The notes beneath the pieces were generated by a model, which saw only the letters and a list, made by a program, of their open reading frames with translations, was not told where the DNA came from and did not search any database. A DNA stretch of 64,000 nucleotides from Kistimonas asteriae (lineage in GTDB: Bacteria; Pseudomonadota; Gammaproteobacteria; Pseudomonadales; Endozoicomonadaceae): positions 1-64,000 of the forward strand of contig NZ_JAEVHF010000020.1 of assembly GCF_018263925.1 (NCBI RefSeq), in the 5' to 3' direction. Shown piece after piece: positions 43,755 to 53,800 of the stretch. Within the stretch, counting starts at the first letter, position 1, and every line of letters begins with the position of its first letter. The position numbers and the translations under genes are program-made.

Positions 43755-45888
43755 CCAGCTGCCTCAGGAAAACCCGGCGAATATCACGGAACCAGCGATA
43801 GGCCAAGGGCTCCGGGTCGTGCCGAAACAACACATAAACCCGTTCATTCAGGCGAGCCTGTACACCGTCGGCCAGTGCGAGTTCCAGCTCAAAATAGCGG
43901 CCAAAGGATTGAATGCCACGTTCTTTGTCCGGGTTGGCGGCTATACGACCGCCACCATCCAGGGTCAGTATCTCGCTGGGTAGTTGTCGGGTAGCCGCTG
44001 GCTCAATACGCAACACCCGGGCTTCCCAGGACCGGCTCCGGTCCGAAACGAACCGGACTTCCACCTGTCGCGTCTGATTACGCACCAGCTCTATAGCCTC
44101 TTCCGGCACCATGACAGTGACAGGCAAGTCACCGTAGTTGATGACGTAACCCAACAGATCACCTCGCGCCAGGTAGCGGCCTTCCAGGGTACCGCCGTCA
44201 GGTGGGTAAAACTGTCCCGTCTGTGGACTATTGATGGCCATCATTGCCATCTGCTGTCGTTTATTGGCCAGTTCCTCCTGCCGAAACCGGGCCACCTCAC
44301 GGTTTAAATCCGCCACTGTTCGATCGCCCACACTGGCCTGGTACTGTGCCTGCGCTTCACGATAATTGGCCTCCAGCACCTTTTCCTGTGCCGCAAGCTC
44401 GGCATCGGACAGCTGCATCAATAACTCCCCGGCTTCTACACGGCTGGACGGCTGCACCGCAAGTGTTTCCACAAATCCACTGACTCGGGCACGCACTCGC
44501 GCCTGCTCAGAGGGGGTCATGACCCCCTCTGTCAGGGTCGCATGGGGAAAGGGAATAAAGCCCAGCAGAATCACCACGCCCGCAAGCACGCCGGATGTTA
44601 CCCCCCAAAGCCGAACAGAACGGGTTTCCAGGGCGCGGTCTGTTACCGCCTTTTTCAGCAGTTTTCCCAGTGGCATCACAACAGTCCCAAACAACAACCA
44701 GATTGCGAGAATGGTACCAATGACAAAGTATTCACCGGCAATAAACAGCGCGATCATCACCATGATAAAAAGCCGGTAGATGTACGACACTGTGACATAA
44801 CCGGCCAGCCACGCCCCTTCCCTGCGACTGACGACCGGGGACTCCAGCTTATCCACACCCAACACATAGCGTTTTACCAGATAGCCGACATACTGATTGC
44901 CACGCGTCGCCAGGTTAGGTATCTCCAACCAGTCCGACAGGACATAGTAAGCATCAAATCGAAGCAGCGGGTTTCCGTTGAAAAGCAGCGTCGATACACC
45001 GGCAATCAGCATGGTGTTGAACGCAATGGCGCGGACGGCGCCGGGCTCCACCAGCGTCCAGACAATCATGGCGATTGCCGCAATGAACGCCTCCACCAGA
45101 ATACCGGCCGCTCCCGTCAGCATTCGCTGGTATTTGCTGTGAAACGCCGAGGCCGCCGAGGCATCCACATAAGGCACTGGAAAGAACACCAGCAACATGA
45201 TGCCGATTTCATGCACTTCTCCACCCCAGCGCTTGACCGTATAGGCATGCCCCAGCTCATGAATGGTTTTGACAAAGGGATAAATCAGCGCAATCAGCAG
45301 GACATTTTCCAGTGACAATATACGGTCACTCACGTTATTAGTCAGCGCATCCCAGTGCAGGCCGGCCAGCACCAGCCCTGTCACAACAACCGCTAACCAG
45401 AAAATCATGCCCCAGACGCTGATCAGCGGACGTACCCAACCCTGGGTTTTACTCAGGAACCTCTCGGGATCGACCAGCGGAATCCTGATCGCCAACGGTG
45501 ACTTGACCTTTTGCAGCAAACGTTTGCGCTCTATGCTGCGAAAACGCTCATGCAGTAAATCGATATCAGGCACGTTGTCCGAATGGAGAAGGTTGGCTTG
45601 AAACAACCGTGACACCAGGTCAATCACTTCATCCTGGGAAGGCATCGCATCGCCGAGTTGCCGGCATGCCTGCTCCCAGATAGCCTGCAGTGTACGACGA
45701 CCATCCATCAGTCCGATGATATGCCAGGCTTCCGGGGTAAAACGATGAAATTGTCCTGTGGCGTGATCCTGCAATACAAACCAGACATTGCCGCGGTAGA
45801 TATGCCGATGCACATCCGCATGACGACGCAGCCGCACCGTCATACCCGCCACACGGTACCAGGCCTGGCTGAACAGCGAGGCAGACAT
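43747..45888 (-). CDS. PqqD-like / M50 site-2-type metalloprotease / HlyD fusion membrane protein
   Basis: Start ATG 45888 shares one base with the previous stop (TGATG); the protein is 713 residues. Residues about 20-110 form a PqqD-like winged-helix peptide-binding domain (VWFVLQDHATGQFHRFTPEAW...). A membrane core follows. The zinc motif is KTIHELGHAYTVKRWGG (HELGH 210-214), and the downstream motif NGNPLLRFDAYYVLSDWL carries the conserved Asp of M50 peptidases. About seven helices follow to residue 465. The C-terminal half is an HlyD-like lipoyl/coiled-coil/barrel adaptor (VRARVSGFVETLAVQPSSRVEAGELL...). This domain order is known from peptide-export accessory proteins. Protease activity is inferred from the motifs. 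Confidence 0.88.
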   Translation of the reverse strand: MSASLFSQAWYRVAGMTVRLRRHADVHRHIYRGNVWFVLQDHATGQFHRFTPEAWHIIGLMDGRRTLQAIWEQACRQLGDAMPSQDEVIDLVSRLFQANLLHSDNVPDIDLLHERFRSIERKRLLQKVKSPLAIRIPLVDPERFLSKTQGWVRPLISVWGMIFWLAVVVTGLVLAGLHWDALTNNVSDRILSLENVLLIALIYPFVKTIHELGHAYTVKRWGGEVHEIGIMLLVFFPVPYVDASAASAFHSKYQRMLTGAAGILVEAFIAAIAMIVWTLVEPGAVRAIAFNTMLIAGVSTLLFNGNPLLRFDAYYVLSDWLEIPNLATRGNQYVGYLVKRYVLGVDKLESPVVSRREGAWLAGYVTVSYIYRLFIMVMIALFIAGEYFVIGTILAIWLLFGTVVMPLGKLLKKAVTDRALETRSVRLWGVTSGVLAGVVILLGFIPFPHATLTEGVMTPSEQARVRARVSGFVETLAVQPSSRVEAGELLMQLSDAELAAQEKVLEANYREAQAQYQASVGDRTVADLNREVARFRQEELANKRQQMAMMAINSPQTGQFYPPDGGTLEGRYLARGDLLGYVINYGDLPVTVMVPEEAIELVRNQTRQVEVRFVSDRSRSWEARVLRIEPAATRQLPSEILTLDGGGRIAANPDKERGIQSFGRYFELELALADGVQARLNERVYVLFRHDPEPLAYRWFRDIRRVFLRQLDV

Positions 45889-47732
45889 CAGGCCCACCAC
45901 ATCCAGAGTTTGAGACGAATCCAGGCAATAAGATCTCGGGTCCAGATATTGACCAGTCGGTCTTCACCCAGGTAAACCTTGCCAATGCCTTCCATGCCGG
46001 GACGAAGCTGCACCTCTCCGTCCTGCAGGCGGGCTTCAACAATGAACCAGGTTGCGCCATCTTCCGACAGTGTTTTTGGCGTGATCTTGTCAACGACAAA
46101 GGTATAAGGTTCATCCGGCAGGGCCGAGAGATGCAGTGTACCGGTCTGCCCCAGTACAACATCTGCAATCCGGCTTTCCGGCACCTTCAAGTCAACTCGG
46201 TAAGCGTCGAGTGGTGACACCTCGAACAACACTTCACCTTTGCCAACCGGTCCACCGAGGCGCTGACTGAGGTCGCCACTGATCACCAGTCCATCAAAAG
46301 GCGCTGTTTGACGGGAACGTTCAATCTGGCTTTCCACCAGGTTCAACTGGGCACGGGCCTGATCAAGCTGTGCGGCAATAATATTGACCCGGGCACGGTC
46401 ATGCTCTGCGGTAGCCTCCTGGTACTGCCGGGAGAGTTTATTCTGATGGCTGCGCCAGCGCAGTTTTTCCAGCTGCAGGTCTCGATCATCCAAAGCGACC
46501 AGCAGCTCACCTTCCTGCACCTCATCACCAGCACGAACGGTTGTGTCCCGAACATACCCATCATAGGGCGCTACTACCACACGCTGCAGTACTGTGGTTA
46601 AGGCCGCTTCTGTTGAAAGACGGTTGTCACCGGTGGCAAAAGCCAGAAACAGTAAACAGACGACAGAGACGAAAGTCGCAAGTTTTCGTCCCAGATAACC
46701 AGGACCCAATAAACGACTCAGCTGCTCTTTTCCGGATTCCAAAGCCTTACGCCATAACGGTCGGTCATTCAGCCGTTTTTCTTCCAGTGCTGTGGCTGCC
46801 AGCGCCGTAGCACTTTCACAATAAATTGCCTCAGCATTTGAGAACGGCTTGTCTTCTGAGCGTTGAAGCGTGATAGCCCCCACGCACTGACCATCATGAT
46901 AGAGCGGTACCGTTAAGATTGACTCGCCCTGATGCTGCTTTGCCAGAGACTGGTGAGCAATGACAATGAGGCCATCCGTGCTCTCAACGGGTAGTGAGAC
47001 CATACGTCCCTGGTCTACCGCTTCTTCCATTGCTGACTCAATACAGCGTACCAGGTTCATACGCTTGGTAAACTGGGCACTGTGGGACAGGTGGCAAACC
47101 GTCACAGAACCGTTGCGCACAAACCCCAGACTGACCAGATCGCACTGCATGACCACCGACAACTCAGACACCAGTCGCATGGCTGCGGCATCAAAGTGTG
47201 GCTCTGCCAGCACCTTGGTTAACAAATCAACGGCTGTAGACAGACGCTGCTGTTCATCGTGTTTCGTATCAAGGGTTTCCCGAAGCAGTGACAGTTCAAC
47301 CCAACTGATACCCCATTGCAGCTGCTGCATGGCCGCCTGAAGGACACTGTCACGACGACCATCAAGTATGAGCACCGCCACGCCCTCCAGCGAGGTTTTC
47401 ACCATTACCGGATGGGCAATCGCCAGCAACGGCTCACCAACATCACGGTCGTTTAAATGGGTAACCAGCGGCGCCTGGTCTTCAATAACCTGTTCAATCA
47501 GTTCCGAAACAATTTCAATTTCTGGCATGACGCCGGGCCAGATCGCCACAGGCTGGAAAATGCCGTGTTCAGGGGATTTGATAGCAAGGAGTCCGGCATG
47601 AATACCGGTTATCTGTTCACACTGGCGGGTCAGCCACTGCAGATAGAAGGCTTCCCCCTGTAAACCTGACAGGGTTTGTCCTGCTTGGGAGCCGGTCGAT
47701 TGCCCGGCCTGTTTGTTTTTTATTATTTGCAT
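45888..47732 (-). CDS. GAF domain-containing HlyD-family membrane-fusion protein
   Basis: The 614-residue protein has an N-terminal cytoplasmic half that includes a GAF domain (about 165-320, with DGLIVIAHQSL and ILTVPLYHDGQCVGAITLQR). A single membrane helix (about 355-375, LATFVSVVCLLFLAFATG) follows, then an HlyD adaptor. The adaptor's first half-motif is VVVAPYDGYVRDTTVRAGDEVQEGELL; the coiled-coil hairpin (about 420-465) and second half-motif (TAPFDGLVISGDL) come next, and a beta-barrel follows. GAF domains bind small ligands, so export may be gated by a signal. The C-terminus is Trp-rich (WIRLKLWMWWA). It is the first gene after the giant protein and overlaps the next gene by one base. 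Confidence 0.85.
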   Translation of the reverse strand: MQIIKNKQAGQSTGSQAGQTLSGLQGEAFYLQWLTRQCEQITGIHAGLLAIKSPEHGIFQPVAIWPGVMPEIEIVSELIEQVIEDQAPLVTHLNDRDVGEPLLAIAHPVMVKTSLEGVAVLILDGRRDSVLQAAMQQLQWGISWVELSLLRETLDTKHDEQQRLSTAVDLLTKVLAEPHFDAAAMRLVSELSVVMQCDLVSLGFVRNGSVTVCHLSHSAQFTKRMNLVRCIESAMEEAVDQGRMVSLPVESTDGLIVIAHQSLAKQHQGESILTVPLYHDGQCVGAITLQRSEDKPFSNAEAIYCESATALAATALEEKRLNDRPLWRKALESGKEQLSRLLGPGYLGRKLATFVSVVCLLFLAFATGDNRLSTEAALTTVLQRVVVAPYDGYVRDTTVRAGDEVQEGELLVALDDRDLQLEKLRWRSHQNKLSRQYQEATAEHDRARVNIIAAQLDQARAQLNLVESQIERSRQTAPFDGLVISGDLSQRLGGPVGKGEVLFEVSPLDAYRVDLKVPESRIADVVLGQTGTLHLSALPDEPYTFVVDKITPKTLSEDGATWFIVEARLQDGEVQLRPGMEGIGKVYLGEDRLVNIWTRDLIAWIRLKLWMWWA

Positions 47733-47779
47733 TAACAGACACCGTCAGGCAACTGCTGCCTGTAAAGCACCGGAAAGAC

Positions 47780-47804
47780 ACAGGGCTGACGTTGTCAGCC
47801 CTGT
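47780..47804 (-). terminator. Perfect hairpin between the giant protein gene and the export genes
   Basis: ACAGGGCTGAC (47780-47790), loop GTT, GTCAGCCCTGT (47794-47804): 11 bp, perfectly paired. It sits 24 bases after the giant-gene stop, ahead of the first export gene. There is only a short T-run after it on the minus strand. It may act as a partial terminator or RNA-processing site that lowers or uncouples expression of the export genes. Confidence 0.55.
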
Positions 47805-47827
47805 CGCCCAATGCATTACAACATACC

Positions 47828-50800
47828 TTAAAGCGAAACGTTATCCCAGCGCATAAAGCGTTTCGCCCGTTGCCGCTTCTGCAGATCGCTGACGGCAGAC
47901 TGGTTAAATTTCGCATCAGCCTTACCCTTGCGACGTGCCAGTGCTGCGGTTCCCCAGGCCAGCGAAGCAGCTGCCATCGGTCCGGTAGCGGCAAGGTCAC
48001 CTTCTTTGCCACTCTTCTCCGGCACAGTCGCTTCTGCACGATTCAGGCTATCCAGCTGCGGATTGACTTCAACTTCTGTATCCACTGCAGCCGAGTCTTC
48101 TACCGGCGCCCCCTCCTGCACAGCAGGTTCTGCACAAGGGATCACATTCCCGTTTTCATCCGTACCCGATTCACACTGTGCCGGTTCTGCGCTCTCTCCG
48201 TCACCCGCAGCTGTCGGCTCGGATGGCAGCAGGAAGTCTATACCTGCAGACCGGGCACTGGAGCGGTTATTATCCGAGATATGAGCCACCAGGTTCTCAA
48301 GGAAGTCCTGAGCATTCGCAGCATTCCCCCGCATTGGTGTGGCAATACCCAGTGCATTGATAGGCCGCAGGTTCAGGAAACTGTGGGTATTGATCGCAGT
48401 CACCTTGGTATAGAGCGATTTTTCTGTGACCCGTAGAAGATCCAGTCCACCTTGCGCCAGCGTAACGATCACCGTCGCCTGTTCTGCATTCCCGTTTTCA
48501 GCAAAGGTCATCCGGGCATATTCACCCACCATGATGTCTTCTGACAGGTTTCCGTAGAACAGATCACTGCCGAAGCCGCCGATCATGCGATCCAGGCCCT
48601 CACCCCCCTTCAGGGTGTCATCGCCGCCGGTGAAGAAGTCGATGGTTTCAAGAATCAGGCTCTGGCTGGTGCGCGTCACTTTTGCACCATCACCAACAAT
48701 GAGGTCATCGCCGTCATTGCCTTCCATCACATCATTATCGACACCACCAAACAGAACATCCCGGTCAGAACCACCAATCAACAGGTCATCGTCGCCCAGC
48801 ACCGTACTGCCGGTTGCACCTTCTACATAACGACCAGCCGCATCACTGTCGACATAACCATCATCACCGATCATGACCGTTTCACCGCTGGCGTTCTCGA
48901 TAGTATCCGCACCGACACCGCCCAGTGCCTGATCCTCACCGTCGCCCAACGAAATGTCATCATTGCCACCGGTTGAGCCAATGGTATCCAGGGTTTCTAC
49001 ACGGGTACGGACACCTTCCGTAAAGGTCACCCGTCCGTTATCGCCCACAACCGTGTCATTACCAGCGCCCGCTGTAACAGTATCGCCGGCAAAGCCCGCC
49101 AGAATAACGTTGTCACCATCACCAGCCCGAATGGTATCAATACCGCCAAGAGCAAAGTCGGTGGTTTCGGCCTCCGTAATCAATCCTCTCGCGTCATAGC
49201 GAACAACGCCGTTGTCGCCGAGAATATGATCATCACCATTACCCGTCACAACCTCATCATTACCCATGCCGGCAATAATCGTATTGTTACCGTCTGACAG
49301 CGTGATGGTGTCGTCAGAACCCTGTGATGGCAGCGTGCTGATCGCCTCACGGAGAATATCCGTGCTATCCCACGTCATCTGGCCATGGTCACCGATCACC
49401 TGATCGATACCGCTGCCGGCATTGATCAGGTCGGCACCGGTGCCGCCAATCACGCGGTTGAAACCATCACCCACGACAATGGTGTCATCGCCACCTGTCG
49501 TATCATCAAGATCCGTACTCACCAGTGTAATCAGGTGACCATTGGTAAACAGGGCTGAACCATTGTCACCAATCACGATGTCATCATCACCTGCTGTGGT
49601 GACTTCATCACCCCCCTGTCCGGCAATCACCACGTTATCGCCTGTCGACAAGCCAATAACATCGTTACCCCCCTGATCATTCAGAGTACTGGTAGCAGAT
49701 TGGAGAATGTCAGTAAGGTCATAAAGCAGAATACCGTGATCACCGAGGACATGATCTACGCCAGTTCCAGCGGTGATCGTATCTGTACCGGTGCCACCAA
49801 TCACGCGGTTGAAGCCGTCTCCGACGTTGAGGGTGTCATCGCCACCGGTTGTATCATCCAAATCTGTACTAGTCAGCGTGATCAGGTGACCATCGGTGAA
49901 CTGGGCAGAGCCGTTGTCACCGATCACGATGTCATCACCGCCGGTGGTGATCACTTCATCATTACCCTGGCCGGCTATCACCACATTACTGCCGTTGGAT
50001 AACGTGATCACATCACGCGCGCCCTGATCAATCAGTGCACTCTCGGCGGACTGCAGGATATCGGCTACATCGTAGGTCAACGTACCATGGTCACCGAGGG
50101 CATGATCTACACCCGTGCCAGCGGTGATCGTATCTGTACCGGTGCCACCAATCACCCGGTTGAAGCCGTCACCCAGATCCAGAGTGTCATCCCCCCCCGT
50201 TGTATCATCCAGATCTGTGCTGGTCAGCGTGATCAGATGGCCATCAATGAACTGGGCTGAGCCGTTGTCACCGATCACGATGTCATCACCACCAGTGGTG
50301 ATCACTTCATCGTTACCCTGACCTGCGATAACCACATTATTGCCACTGGAAAGGTTGATCACATCACGAGCGCCCTGATCATGGAGACTGCTCACAGCAG
50401 ACTGCAGGATATCGGTTACATCGTAGGTCAACGTACCATGGTCACCGAGCACATGGTCTACACCCGTGCCACCAGTGATGGTATCTGTGCCGGTACCACC
50501 AAGAACTCGGTTGAAGCCGTCACCCAGATCAAGGGTGTCATCACCGCCAGTCATGTCATCAAGATCTGTGCTGGTAAGTGTGATCAGGTGGCCATCAGTG
50601 AACTGGGCAGAGCCGTTGTCACCGATCACGATGTCATCACCACCGGTCGTGGTCACTTCATCATTACCCTGCCCTGCTATCACTACATTGCTGCCGCTGG
50701 ACAGAGCAATCACATCACGAGAGCCCTGATTATGGAGGCTGCTCACTGCAGACTGCAGGATATCGGTTACATCGTAGGTCAACGTACCATGGTCACCGAG

Positions 50801-53800
50801 CACATGGTCTTCACCCGTGCCACCAGTGATGGTATCTGTGCCGGTACCACCAATCACGCGGTTGAAGCCGTCGCCAAGGTTCAGAGTGTCATCACCGCCA
50901 GTCATGTCATCAAGATCTGTGCTGGTCAGTGTGATCAGGTGACCATCGGTGAACTGGGCAGAGCCGTTGTCACCTATCACGATGTCATCACCAGCAGTGG
51001 TGATCACTTCATCGTTACCCTGACCTGCGATAACCACATTATTGCCACTGGAAAGGTTGATCACATCACGAGTGCCCTGATTATGGAGGCTGCTCACAGC
51101 AGACTGCAGGATATCGGCTACATCGTAGGTCAACGTACCATGGTCACCGAGGACATGGTCTACACCCGTGCCACCAGTGATAGTGTCTGTTCCGGTACCA
51201 CCAATCACGCGGTTGAAGCCGTCGCCAAGGTTCAGAGTGTCATCACCACCAGTCATGTCATCAAGATCAGTGCTGGTCAGTGTGATCAGGTGACCATCGG
51301 TGAACTGGGCAGAGCCGTTGTCACCGATCACGATGTCATCACCGCCGGTGGTGGTCACTTCATCATTACCCTGACCTGCGATAACCACATTATTGCCACT
51401 GGAAAGGTTGATCACATCACGAGCCCCCTGATCATTAAGGCTGCTCATTGCGGACTGCAGGGTATCGGTTATGTCGTAAACCATTGATCCGTGGTCACCG
51501 ATCACATGATCCATACCGACACCCGTGGTGATGGTATCAGTACCTGCACCGCCTATGACCCGATTAAAGCCATCACCGGCATTCAGTTGATCATTGTCAC
51601 CTGTCGTATCATCAGCATCTGTGGACTCAAGCGTAATCAGGTGACCATCCGTAAAGGTGGCTGTCGCATTATCACCGGCAAGAATGTCATTGCCGGAACC
51701 GGCGGTGACATCATCCTGACCAAAGCCTGCAATCACCAGGTTATTACCATCCCCTGCACGAATCGTATCGTTACCACCATTCTGAAGACGGAGAGAAGCA
51801 ACACTGATGATCTGGCCAGCCGCCAGCGTGATGACACCATGATCACCAAGAATCAGGTCATCATCCGTATCCAGCAGTCCCAGCGGGCTGCCATCTTCAT
51901 TCGCACCGTACAGCTCATCGCCGCCGACACCACCCAGCAACCAGTCATTACCCGCATTCCCCTGCAGAGTATCGATACCGCCATGATCAACGGTGCGGTT
52001 CTGAACCAGATCAATAGTAATCAAGTCGCCATCCACATTGCGATCGACTTCACCATTATCACCGATCAGGATATCGTCTCCGGCATTACCGGCCACCTTG
52101 TCCGAACCAGTACCCGCAAGGAGCATGTCATTGTCATCACCGCCCAGCAGGGTATCGTCACCGCCCTGAGCTTCTACCGTGGTCTCAATATGCGACACAT
52201 TACCGGTTGTCATCAGGCGCAGTTGTTCCGGTGAACCATCACGGATCTGGGTGATGATGCCGTGATCACCAAAGAGAATGTCATCACCGATGCCGCCATC
52301 AATGGTGTCATTACCCACAGCAAGATCATCCGCATTGGCGCCATCGTTAACAGGATCGGCGACCGTCACCACTGTCAGCACTTCGGTTGCCAGGCTCAGG
52401 CGCTGGGATAGATCAATATTGAAACCGGAATCACCGTAGAGGTGGTCATTGCCACCCAATCCATAGAGGTGGTCATCACCGGAACCACCGGCAATCTGAT
52501 CATTCCCCTGTGAGCCATAGAGGGTGTCATCACCCGCACCACCATAGATCACAACGCCACTCAACGCGCCAGACGCGTCAATAACATCGTTACCGGCATT
52601 GCCATAACCAACCACCGGATCCAGTCCAGCACCTCTCAGCGAAGCATACCGGCTACCATCTTGGCTGGTATCACCAAAGATAATCAGTGGAACGTTATTG
52701 GTGTTAGTACCCGTCACAGTAATGGTGTCACCGCCCATCCCGGTATCACCGGACGAAGGATCGACAACCTCCCGATTGCCTCCCCCATGAGCAGTCATTA
52801 CTGGGTTCTGCCGTTGAACAGTGGCAGTTACGGTTTCATCCGTCAGCTGCTCACCGCTGGCCAGTGACACCTGGCTACCATCCAGCGAAATAGAGGCAAT
52901 GGTATAGCGACCGTCATTGCCAACCGTATCGGCAACCACAATGGTATCGCCGGCACGGAAGCCCTGGTCAAACCAACTGCTACTATCCTGCAAGGTGATA
53001 TAACTGACACCCAGCCCCACATTGTGGGAGAACACCATGGCCGCACTGATACTGGTCGCTGTAACGTCAACAGCCAGCGTGTCGTTACCGGAGCCCATAA
53101 CAACTTCGACCACTTCCATGCCGTAGTACGTCATGCCACCCGCAATGGTTCGATCCGGGGCACCATTTTCACCGGCAACCACAATGGCCGTGTCATCCAT
53201 ATTCAGACCGGTCAGTGATGACGCCGTCAATTGTCCATTGTCATCAGTGTCACTGGCATCATTGAATACCGTCATGGTATCCGTCTGAATGGTTTCATCT
53301 GTGATCGAGGGAATGTCTTTGGCAGACGTCGCCTGTTCACTGGGCAGCACAACCGGCGTCTTGAGCGACCGATCCGCCATGGTCGAGCCGCCTTCAAGAA
53401 TCAATGAACCCTGAATAGCACTGGTCAGACCTTCTGAGCCCACGATGAAATTATCGCTGCCCAAGCCGCCGATCAGTGTCGTGATGACACCTTCACGAGT
53501 ACTTTCAATAATGAAGGTGTCATTGCCTTCCAACGCATCCACATCGACCGACTCCACACCGTCGTAACTGATATACAGTCCCGCACCGATAATAGAATCT
53601 CGGGTCACAGTGAAGGTGTCGTCAGCTTCTGTACCGATCGCTGTCAGCGTGTCGAAACCACTGCCACCGTCAATACTGAGCGGGGCATTGACGTTGTAAT
53701 CAATGGTATCATCGTCATCACCACCATTGAGGTCAATATCGTCGTCAGCAACAAAGGCACGCACAACGAACTCATCGTTGCCTTTTTCACCCTTCATGAA

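Noticed and set aside
44542..45315. Plus-strand ORF of 257 codons opposite the M50-HlyD gene
   Set aside because: The minus-strand frame has clear protease and adaptor motifs; this is a high-GC shadow.
50381..51487. Long plus-strand ORF (368 codons) in the repeat array
   Set aside because: It is the antisense of a periodic 351-bp array in which stop codons are rare in another frame; the sequence repeats with the array and there is no binding site.
49550..51500. Could the 351-bp repeats be a CRISPR or other non-coding array?
   Set aside because: Units are directly adjacent without variable spacers, keep one open frame and encode RTX-like motifs; it is a coding repeat.
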